Assembly: GCA_028583415.1 (NCBI GenBank)
Contig: CM053267.1
Location: 30,552,902 to 30,616,901, forward strand
Origin: Protea cynaroides
Taxonomy: Eukaryota > Streptophyta > Magnoliopsida > Proteales > Proteaceae
Direction of reading: 5' to 3'
Length of the DNA: 64,000 bases
The notes beneath the pieces were generated by a model. That model searched no databases, was not told the origin of the DNA, and saw only the letters and a program-made list of their open reading frames with translations. This document shows, in pieces, positions 41,275 to 51,900 of the stretch (its first letter is position 1; each line of letters starts with the position of its first letter). A program made the translations under genes and the position numbers.

Positions 41275-43813
41275 AGATAATATGCACAACAAGATACATG
41301 CACTACTTAACAACCTCTCCTTTCTGTTGTGAAATACGTAATTAGCAAAACGGCACCATTTGAGGAATTATAAAAGAAAGGATGTTTGAAAAAGTACGCT
41401 AATATGATTTTAAAAATTAAACAGATAATTATATGTATCCCTCTTCACAATTCCATTTTCATTTAGTTTATCATTTTCATTATGGTGAGAAAATGGTGAG
41501 AAATCCCTTTCTGCTTTCCTTCCGCCCCCCCCCCCACATTTTCAACCATCTCCTTGAGACCTAAAAGACAAATCAACAACTTGAATGAATGCAGTATGAA
41601 TCATATAATCTAGTATTTCACTCCCTCTCACAAGTCACACCTCACTCAATTCCCCATTATGTTTCCTTGGAAAATATAAGTTAGGTTGTTGTTCTATCAG
41701 TGTAAAATCCCTCTCCAAAGTTTTTCAAATGGAATTTTTTTTTTATTATCTGACATTCATTTAACCAATGGCTCTATGATCCGAAGTCATCCACCTTCAA
41801 AAACACATAAATCTTAACTTCCCCGTTTATGAATTTCTAATCCTTGTCAAGTCCAAAACTTACTAAATGAACAGAGCCCATCCGGGAAGTCTAACACTCT
41901 AGCCCGCTAGGTTGCAAGTATTGGTAGCAGACACATTATCAGCAGAAGCCAAAATCGATCTGATATCAACACGGATTGATGGTACAACCAATGGATGAGC
42001 GACATATGATCGTTCCTTTTAACGCACAATCATTGGGTCATCACAGAAATGGCAATATACAGGAGACAGTTTTGCTGGTTGAGAGTCTTGAGACAATATG
42101 GATGTGGGGGTGTTTGCCAATCAGCTCATCTCGCTAAGGCAATCTGCAGGAACTTGGCTTTCCTATAGTAGCTGCACGGATGCAGTTGCATTCGAGCCGT
42201 TGAGAGTACACCTATGCATAGATGCACTCTCAATGGCCCAAATGCTGCTGCAAACATAGAGTGGCTGCAGATGATCCAGGTCCAATCTGTAAGGCAATCT
42301 ACTGTAGAATATATTGGAGAAAATGAGAATATCATGATTGTCAATAGGTCAATGCCCCATATTCAGAACAAATGCAACACAAGTCTAGCTGTACGAAGGA
42401 AGCCTAACATGTTACTCAAAGAGTAATTTATTAGGATTCAAAGACATCATCCTCAATAAAATAACCATTATCTTAAATAAGAGGTACAATTATCAAACCA
42501 CCCAGGAACTATCTGAGGAACCATCCTATGGCTTCCCACATCTATCCATAACTACCCATACTCCACTCAGACATTATAACTACAATATTAACCCATCCAT
42601 AACAATCCATACCTACTCCTATATACCATAACTCCAACTCCCTTCCATAACCACACAACCATCCATAGCCAACCCCATTTTTAAATAATCTGAGGTTTTG
42701 TTTTTTATATTAAGGCCACAAATGCAAAATCTTAGAATGGAATAAATCAAAGTCCAACTGCTGAAGACACCATGTTTTATACCATGTTTTATAGGTTAGG
42801 TGTTCTGTCAATCAGTCCAATCTTTTGTCATTTCTGCATCGAAATTTCTTAACAAATTAATCTACATTAATATATATGGCTCAAGTGTCTTAATCAAATC
42901 AAATGGGCTAACCGATTCAAATTTTAATCCAAAATGTCTTTGGAATTCAACTTAGAATATTATTATTCATGTCCTTATGATGGAAAGGGCAAAAGATGAC
43001 TTGATTTTGAAGGGTTTCATAGTATATAAATTTCATAGTATATAAACCATAACCATTTTTCACCCCCCCCCCCACCCCAAAAAAAAAAAAAAAAAAAAAA
43101 AAAAAACCCAATATCAGCACAGAGAGTTGGATCACCCTTCTTGTCCTCAGTGCTTTTCCTCTCCAATATCTGCCATTAGAGCAGTTCTAGAGGTTTTCTA
43201 GGCTGACCTCAACTCAAAACAATAAGCTTTTTTAGTGGTGAACCATTAGAACTATAATTTAAAGGGTTTTTCTTATTGACAACGGGACAGGTATCCATTG
43301 GATAGCACAAAAAACCCAAAACTCTTCTTGTCTTACACCATGCATGTATGTATACTAGAGTTTTCGTGATGTCCATCCCATGAAAGGAATTCAATGTCAA
43401 TGGGTCATTGACACCAGATTCTGATCCTCTTCAAAGCATTGGGTAGTTAGTGGAGAGGATCCAAATCTACACCGGCCAGTGTCATATAGAAAGACCCTAA
43501 TTTGAAAGCATATATGTTAATGTGGATTCTAACATGATTTAAAAACCTTTGTAATCATCCTTTAATTGTTTCTAAGTTTTCCAGTTAGGGTTTCCCATGC
43601 CATTAGTGTGGGGAATCTCCGATTTCACATCCATCATGACATGAGAAATCGTTTTGTCCATAAGGGGCCCACATGGCCAGAGAGAAGATAGAGATAGAGA
43701 GAGAGAGAGAGATAGAGGCCCACATTGTCAAGAAATGGGAGGGTGTGGGAAAGCATCTATAGAGTGTTGGAATGAAGATCTTTTTCCCTTATATTTGATA
43801 AATTTTCACTTGC
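41275..43813. other. intergenic sequence
   Basis: No coding region found on either strand; ORFs at 42126-42426 and 43209-43400 match nothing I know. C(n) and A(n) tracts occur at 41527-41536 and 43062-43106. A GA microsatellite lies at 43690-43714. Confidence 0.5.
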
Positions 43814-43829
43814 TCACTGGGGAATAATT

Positions 43830-43985
43830 AGTTTGGTATGACAGTAAAGTTGTCATATTGCAATCTGTTGGTCACGAGTTCTAAATACAAAAACAGTTTT
43901 TTCATGTTACGGAGGTAAAGTTGTATAGATTTTACCCCTCTTCAGACCTTACAGTAACAAAACCTCTTACACTGAGATGCTCTTT
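43830..43985 (+). mobile_element. Au-type SINE, copy C
   Basis: GTTTGGTATGACAGTAAAGT ... CTTCAGACCTTACAG ... CTTACACTGAGATGCTCT. It is flanked by TCACTGGGGAATAATT (43814-43829) and TCACTAGGGAATTATT (43986-44001). More diverged than copy B. Confidence 0.82.
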
Positions 43986-44001
43986 TCACTAGGGAATTAT
44001 T

Positions 44002-44648
44002 CTGTAACAAAATTTTGATTAGATTTTAAGATTGATTGTATTAGTTTACTGAGCCACTTAAGAAGTGATTTGAACCTTGATATCTGAGGAAGCCTAACCC
44101 ATGAGATAGAGGATAGCCTATCAAGTTTGTAAGATAGCCCTCAAGCCAGCCTATGAGAAATTCAGGTATAAGATAGGGTTTTTATTTTTTATTTTTTTAT
44201 GAAAGGATAGATAGAATGATAGATACATGCCTTTCATAAAAAATACAGGCCTAAGTTTGAACTTCATTGGACCAGGATTTGAGCCCTGGCCTATTCAAAA
44301 CTCATCAATTGCCAGGTCATCTGGCCAGCCTAAGGTGTACCTCTAATTATAGTTAACAATAATGTGGGGGACAGTTTTCCTTCACCCACGGTAAAGAGAG
44401 GATCCATCCCTTCATCCACCACTTTTGGTGATGGACCAATGGCAAGGATACTTTTGACCATTCTTATAAAAGGGCGTCGCACCCTCTATTGCATCCTGAC
44501 GGTGGATTTCTTTTCATCGTAAGTGAGGGGAAACTTTCTTTATAAAATAAAACCTCAAGTTTGACAATTACTAATCATTGAACCACCAAGAGGGCATATT
44601 TAAAAGGAATTCATCCAATAATCATCGATTCGTTTTTATATGGGATGT
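44002..44648. other. intergenic sequence
   Basis: No gene or delimited repeat seen. Confidence 0.45.
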
Positions 44649-44656
44649 TATGGTAT

Positions 44657-44900
44657 TGCGGATCCACATCCTCTCCTTCCAAAAATTCGGGAGGAGGGGG
44701 ACGTCCTCGTTGGATGGCCAACATGTGGGGTTCGGATGAATCCGAGCCCTTTATCCGAGTCGATACCGAGCCGACAAACTGAGCTGACATGGGGTGTCGA
44801 CTAGGATGGAGGGCTCAGATTCACCCGAGCCCTACGTGTCGGCCATCCAACGGGAGCGTCCCCCTCCTCCCAAACCTCTAAAAAGAAAAGATGTGAATCC
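44657..44900. mobile_element. MITE with about 70-bp inverted repeats
   Basis: The left arm GGATCCACATCCTCTCC ... GGGAGGAGGGGGACG ... GTTGGATGGCC is mirrored on the right by GGCCATCCAAC ... CGTCCCCCTCCTCCC ... GATGTGAATCC. The exact 8-bp duplication ATGGTATT is at 44649-44656 and 44901-44908 (9 bp if one mismatch is allowed). An 8-9 bp duplication with long TIRs fits hAT or Mutator-type MITEs. Confidence 0.85.
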
Positions 44901-44908
44901 ATGGTATT

Positions 44909-46511
44909 ACATAGAGCCATTTATTATTATCTGATGGCTACATACATAAAATCTTTTGTCTAAAATTAATTTAAAAGTATAAACTGAAATTTTAAACACT
45001 TGTTTAGTTTCAATCACCGGTCCAATTCAATCCTGTCTGTAAGTTATGGCCAGAACTTTGAAAATTTGCATCAGAAAGAGTAATAGTAGTTGCAGCTGAA
45101 TAGCTGCTGTTGTATTTGACGAAACACAATTAATGAGGTCCCAATGAGATCCCAATTTGTAGGGGTTAGAGGTTGGGGAAGTCTCTCAAGTCTTTAGCTC
45201 GGGCCGAGTCCACCCAGCCCAGACCGACCCTGCCGAGCTGGTCCAGCCCGGTAAGGCCCGACCCGAACCTGGGTGGGTCAACCCAAACCGATAACCCGAA
45301 TACGGTGACCGAATAACCCGATCCTCTAGCCGCTCCATCAACCCGTTTTGGACCCAGTACTTTGACCCGAAAACCCGCCTTTTACTACCGTTTATCCGGA
45401 AAAATGAACCGGGTTGAACCGGTGCTTTGGCTCGGTGAACCGACTCTCTGGTTCAACCCTGCCAGACCAAAGCGGTTCGATTTGAAAGAATATAAAAAAA
45501 AATGTAATATATACTCGGTTTAGTTCAAACCGAACCGAAGTCAGGCCGGACCTGGCCAAGCCGGATCGAACCGAACCGAGCCAAATTGACCCAGTAAGGC
45601 TCATAAGGGTCTGTTTGGCTTCTGGTTTTGATAAAAAGACATTAAACAGTGATTCTGGGAGCTAGGAATGTCGGATTGACCTTCGGTTTGTTTCGTTGGA
45701 CTTCATTTTTAATTTTCTTCAATCTGGTATAAATTTTGGTACATTTTGATGCATTGAAAAATATGTTATTATGGAAAAATGCCCTATGGGAACTCGATTT
45801 GTAATGTTTTTGCTGATTTTTCTTAAAGTTATTGTACAAAATTGATTGATTGAGCTAATGTGCATGTTCATATGAATGTTTAGACTTGTAAAATTATATT
45901 TTAAAGTATTCATGGTTAAATAAATATCCCACATAAGCTGTAGTTTAAGATTTCTTCATGGTTAATATAATATTTATTTTTAGATTCATATTTAATCATG
46001 ATTGGAAAAACACACAAAAGTGATAATTTGCTTTGTATTATGGTATGATTTTTATACTCATATTTAATTCTATGTTGTCGAATGAAATTAATAATTTATT
46101 TTATATTATGATTTGATTTTCGTACTCATATTTAATCTTACATTAGAAAAAAATGATCTGTTTTATATTATAACGTGATTTTTAAACTTATAATTAGTCT
46201 TAAATTGAAAAAGATGCAAATAGTTATGGCATTAAGTTTTTTTTTTTTTTTTTGGGAAAACTTTGTTTGAGAATAGAAGTTAAGGCATTAACTCCTCCAT
46301 TAGGATATTAATAGTTTTTTTAAGTATAAGAATTATTCGGATAATTCGGATATGAAAGAATTATTCGTGATATTTATTTCTGAACAAAAAATGGGAGAAT
46401 TTTAAAAATCATTAAATATAATTCAAATTCCGGAGAATTATTCGTATTATTCGGTTCGGAAGAATAATTCGCGAATAATTCGGAGAATTAAATAACTATT
46501 TGCCCGCCCTA
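44909..46511. other. intergenic sequence with CCGAACC-type repeat
   Basis: 45185-45610 is GC-richer and built of CCGAACC, GGCCCG and GGTTCGG words, like the interior of hAT-A, but no ends could be fixed. 46330-46500 repeats GAATTATTCGG-type words (GAATAATTCGCGAATAATTC). No gene. Confidence 0.5.
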
Positions 46512-47769
46512 AACCCTAGCAAGGTTGAACCCCTACCCGAACCCTAATAGGATTGGGTTAGGGCTTAATTTTTTTATCAACCTTGGTAGGGTTGGGTTGG
46601 GTTAGGGTTGACCCCCTGGGTTGAGCCCGGCCCGGCCTGACCCTGTATATATATATACCAAACCCTAAATCGACTCTCAGTCTCACCTATTCTCTTAATG
46701 GCGCCTCCCAGACTCCCAGTTCCTCAATCTCTCTGACTCTCCTTAATCTCTCTCGACTCTCCCTAACCTCTCTTGACTCTCGACTCTCGACTCTCTCTAA
46801 TCTCTCTCGACTCTCGACTCTCCCTAGTGTCATCTGCGCATCGCACATATTTTCAAGAAAAAAACCTCTCCGAAAGGTATTTGTTGTTCCCATTATTTTA
46901 CTTATTTACTTTTTTTTTTCTTACGGTTTCGTTTGCAGGTTGTCTTTTTTATTTTTCCTTTTATTTAGAAGTATTGGGAAACTTTTCAACTGAAATGAAG
47001 TGGAATATTGGTCAAGTAAAAGTAGTAGACATAATAGGATTTTGAAATCCTAGTAAAAGAGTGTTCGATATTTCATCTTGTCTTCTCTTCTTTCCTGTCC
47101 TTTTTTGTTTTACTTGTTATTTTACTTTATGGATGATTGAAATGGGAAATGAAAGTTGATTTGAGTTGTTAGCAGACCATAGACTTAGAGTGTTTCTGTT
47201 TACTTATTTTACTTTATAGGACTGTCTGTCATCTTATATTCAACTAAGGTATTTCTGTTTTTTTTTTTTAGGGTTTGAAATCGCCATATCTATAAGATGA
47301 TGATCTTTGTCTGTACATCTCATTTCTTATGGATTTATTCTATTTGTTTGGATTTATTGTAGAGAGCAGATAGAAGATGGGAGTCTTTTAGTTGTTTCAT
47401 TGTGATTTGCTACAGTACTAGTAGTACAATATGTGATAATGTTTAGGAAGGAAAGTGAAGAGTGAAGATGTGGTTTGATACCATGTCTCTCTGTAATTTG
47501 TTATATATCAATCATGGTCAATCAGGGTCAATATCAGGATCAGATTGACCCTAAATCAGGATTAATCAAGGTTAACCCAGCCCAACCTGGCCCTTTCAGG
47601 GTCAATCAGGGCAGGTTAGGGTTAGGCCCAACCCTGCCAGGGTCAGGGTTAAAGTTATATATGTTCTGACCCTGACAGAGTTGGACTGAATTAAGGTTAA
47701 GTTTAAATAATCAGGGTTGGAGTTCGAGTTTTGAAAAACCCAGCCCAAGCCTGCTACGTTGCAACCCTA
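46512..47769. mobile_element. relative of hAT-B, one end clear
   Basis: The right end TTGCAACCCTA (47759-47769) with upstream GGGTTGG ... TTTTGAAAA ... CAGCCCAAGC matches the right end of 29989-33147. The interior, TATATATATACCAAACCCTA then CTCTCGACTCTC tracts, resembles 31120-31200 in that element. The left end and target duplication are not found. Confidence 0.55.
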
Positions 47770-48551
47770 CCTTTAACCACAAATAACAGAATAAAAAAAA
47801 GAGTCAAAGAGGTAGTGATTCTAGTGAGGTACATACCAGTAATGTAGAACAAGAATATATCATCTTAGAACAATCGATCAGCTAGGAATTATGCAGAGAT
47901 GCTTTTACCCTATCCTAATGAGCAAAAGATTAAAAGAACCAATATTTCCCTCCTGAGATTCTCATATGATTGCAGCTTCATTACTTCATAAAAAAAATCA
48001 AATTAAATAAAATTCGCTAGCTTCATTACTCAAATAAAAAACAAAAACATAAAAAAATTAGAAGCTTTTTTTTTATAACTCTAATTTCTAATTTTTAATA
48101 AAAAGCTTCTACCAAAATAATAATAATAATAATAATAATAAGCTTCATTACATAAAGTTACCAATTATCTCAATAAGACAACCCAAGATTATAGGCCCCA
48201 CTTTGTAATCCAATGAGCAACCTAGCAAAGGCTTACAATAGCCCAGGTTCTTTATAAAGGTTCTTTATAAGTTTCCTCAACAAACAAACTGTGCCACGCA
48301 CTAATTGAGATTGACCAGATTGCAGACAAGATAAAAGGATAAATAACATTAGAACTTTACATCTCTCTACCCTAATCGCTTGCCAACCACAAATACTTGT
48401 TGGAAAAGGAATCGCCTTTTTTCCCACACAGGAAAAGGGAGATAGGAATGGAATCCAATGGTGGTGTGATAAAATGGGAAAAAAGAAGAAAAAAAAAATG
48501 AAGGATACAATTCTGTATACATGCTTTCTGAATATCCAGCACAAGCAAAAC
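47770..48551. other. intergenic sequence 3' of the Pkr1-like gene
   Basis: AT-rich with an (AAT)n tract near 48115-48142. No gene. Confidence 0.5.
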
Positions 48552-48770
48552 CTAGGCAATGAAGTTCTTGATCCAGTGTCCCTGCTGCTCGTGCTTCTTC
48601 TTCATGAAGGCGGCCAGGAAGGGGAAACCAAAGGAGAAGGAGGCGAAGGCAGGATGAGCAGCGCATCAAGTTTGTGACGCTTCATTTCTTCAACCATGTA
48701 GAGATAATTGTCCTTGTTTAGCTTTTTTTTAGCTTTATTACTTCTACTACTACCTCGTCTCTGTCTAGGT
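48552..48770 (-). pseudogene. coding-like remnant of unknown family, one frameshift
   Basis: A minus-strand frame encodes RGSSRSNKAKKKLNKDNYLY and MVEEMKRHKLDA. One nucleotide out of frame it continues AHPAFASFSFGFPFLAAF and MKKKHEQQGHWIKNFIA, ending at TAG (48552-48554). A single missing base near 48664 would join the two. A plausible acceptor (CTAGACAG) precedes RGSS. I do not recognise the family. It lies 100-320 bp downstream of the Pkr1-like stop on the same strand, so it could be part of that gene's 3' region, a retro-pseudogene, or a separate small gene. Confidence 0.45.
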
Positions 48771-48872
48771 AGTACCCATAAGCAATATGCCTCTCTCATC
48801 TAAGCTTGATATAAAATTGCATAACATGGCCCCTTGAGGCCTTGCTATCTATACAAATATAGAACATCAGCA

Positions 48873-48972
48873 TCAGCTTCTCTTCTTGTTTTGTTCATTT
48901 TGATCTTTTGAAACCATACCCATCTCCTGCAATTGTTGTTCAATAGTTACAAGACCTGTCTCTGCAAGAAAA
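48873..48972 (-). CDS. Pkr1-like exon 2
   Basis: 100 nt after the acceptor CTTTGCAG. It completes Gly and encodes FLAETGLVTIEQQLQEMGMV then SKDQNEQNKKRS and TGA (48875-48873). The FLA.TGLV..E.Q.QEMG pattern is that of the C-terminus of the plant family. Confidence 0.85.
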
Positions 48973-51900
48973 CTGCAAAGGTAAACATAACGGTTAGCAA
49001 GGAAGCTTCCACAATCAAAATACCCAGGCTTTTTTTATATGCATCTAAGTTTTTTAACACAAAGATTATGATTTCAATCAGGCAAACATAACTAAATAAG
49101 GTTCTTAAAGAGAAACAAGAGCACCTCCAAATGTATCCATTCCTTAAGTACCTCTAGTACCTAAGGTGCAAAAGCCAGCATACAAAACTCATATTGGCAC
49201 ATATGTCATCCTTGGAATATAATGACAGGGTGAAAACGGAGCTCTCAAATGTGATCTTAGTCCTACAACCCTTACAATAATTACATAATAAAAGTTAATA
49301 AATTCGTGCATCAACCAAGGCTAATATAAGATCCATCAAATGTCGGGCATTGCAAAAGAGAAACTCAGCCACTGGATATTCGTATTTGAGCTCAGCTTTT
49401 GCAACAGTTTCATTGTCGATACACTTGGAAGCTGGCATTTTTTCTATTTGAGCACACAAAAAAAATCTAAAATTTTATGTTTGTAGTTCAAATTGTGGAT
49501 ACCAGAACAATAATAACCGTTCAAGATTATATGTTTTACTAATCGATGACTCATGTTAACAGTTTCAAATGTTTCTTATTGTACAAGCATGCCAAACCTT
49601 TCCCCATTGCAATTTTGATCAATAATCAAAGTGAGATCAATGATCAAAATGATAAAATGATACAATCTCTCTGTACATTAACTGAGTGACTCCCAAAAAC
49701 AATCTCACACATGCCCATAGAGCTTGACTTGCCTGAATCATAGTTGTCAAGGCAACAAGCCAACCCTTGACGCTGGAGTGCCACCTAAGCGCTTAGGCGA
49801 CAAGGCACCCTAGGCGTGCATTATATGTAATATAACAACAATAATTTTATAATTGGGCTTATATGCGACATAGAAGCCATATCAGAGCAATATGATATAA
49901 TTATGCTAGTAATGACCTAACATGAGAAAACCGTCTATATTAAACAAGGCAAAGTTTTCGTATACGGCAGTGTACGTACATGGTCGTACTTTTAGCCGTC
50001 GGATGAAGAAGCATAATCTCAAAATTACCCCTTATTAAATGAAAGGCTGATACCCTCACCCTCTACATACATGAGCCGTGTACGAAAACCGTCCCCATTA
50101 AACAAGGCAAAGGATATAATATAAGCATAATCATCAAAAAAACAAAGTAATAAATATAAATCAACATAAACTTGTGAAGTGTCAAAAAACTGGTATAACA
50201 TAAAGCATGCCGACTCAAGGTGACGCCTAGGAGACCAATGCGGCCACCTTTCTTGCATCAAACAAGACGAGCACACACTTTGGACCCAAGAGGTCACTTG
50301 GGTGCCTAGGCGCCTTGACAACTACACCTTGAACTCTCCACTTATCCAAGATTACCAATTAGTGATAGAAAGAATACCGTTGTCTTTTTAAGAACGAGAT
50401 TCAACTACAAACACTTAATGTAAGATTTATGATTACATATATAACATTGTACCTTTCTCAGTTCAAATAGCCAGTAAATGTAAATTTGAGAGGGAGGCAG
50501 GGAAGAAGAGAGTTAATAAATAATGAATAGCGATGAGAAAATACAAAAGATTCAAAAAATCTATATCTTAAAAGATGTGTACAAGCAGTTTGAAAGTCTG
50601 AAGAGATAACATAAACATCTAACATGTACATGCATGATTTTGGATTTTTTTCTTGGGTACCAATACTTGATCCTTGGCCCCTAATGAATCTCAATTCAAG
50701 ATTTTGAACATTGGGACAACCAGGCATTGGTAACCCCATGTCAAACATATGACTCATACAAGAGTGCAATTAAGCCTCAAAATCACGTAAACAATAACTA
50801 TTGGTGTAACCCAGAGAAAGAGAGGGGCAGCAGATACAGTTTGTTCATGTTCATATGAAATCAATAAACATCCACTCCCACACCCATAAACTGGGATTAT
50901 TGTCAGAGATCAAAACTCAGAATCAACACTCAGATAACATTCATCTGAATGAGTAAATACATCCAAAGAAAATGTAGAAAGAGTTCATGCCTGATGCAAC
51001 AAGGGAAGGGCACGCCATTTATTTCCTCGTACCATTTGGGATCAGACAAACATTATATACCTCCATTAAGCCCAACAAAATGAATAATGAGGACAAGTTC
51101 ACTATATGTTCCCCTGGTCTGAAATCAAAGAACATGCCTTAACATATTTTGAGTATTCTCATACTTTCCATTTTCCCTTTAGCAGTCCTTTAAGTTTTAC
51201 CCATCCATGACCTTTTTTCTTTTTTCTTTTTTATTGTTATGCTTTACCCATCCATGATTTGCTGATGCTTAGACCAATCAACACTTTAACAGCACTTTTC
51301 TCATGCTTAAACCAATCAAGAATTTAACAACACCTTTTTTAGATGGTAAGTATGGTATGGTTCATTATAACTTTTTCTATTTAAGAATATATGCTCCCAG
51401 TCTCCACATTATATAAAGTAAAAGTACTCCATGCACTGCAAGACAGAGACTACATCTAAATTTGAGGTATCAGCATAAACCACAAACAAATAGACCTATA
51501 TAACAGACAACTTAACCCATCAGAAAAAAAAATTTCTTAAAAAGGAAGTTTCATGGCCGACATGCACACAAACTCGTTCTCTTATTTAAGAGCAATTTTC
51601 AAATCCTTGGATATATCCCTGGTGGAAAAAAGAAAAAAAAAGAGAGGCAGACACCAGCACTACAACTTTTAAAGAGCAACCACAGGAACACCACCTAGAA
51701 ATCAGGCCATCACAAATACAAATATCAGTTCGCCATAGTTGTCAAGGCATCCGGGCGGTTTTTATAGGCTAGGGCGCTAGGGCACCTTATGAACATGGGA
51801 AAGGCGGTCGCCCAGGGTGCTAGGCGACCCCTAGAGCGCCTTGGACGCCCAAAATGTCTAGGCGGCCGCCTTGTTTTCAATGTGACTTTTTTTTCCTCAT

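Noticed and set aside
40789..41282. 8-bp duplication around the 40.8-kb MITE
   Set aside because: AGAAGTAT and GATAATAT agree at only half the positions.
46687..46893. Arg/Glu-rich minus-strand ORF
   Set aside because: Low-complexity reading of a CTCTCGACTCTC tract.
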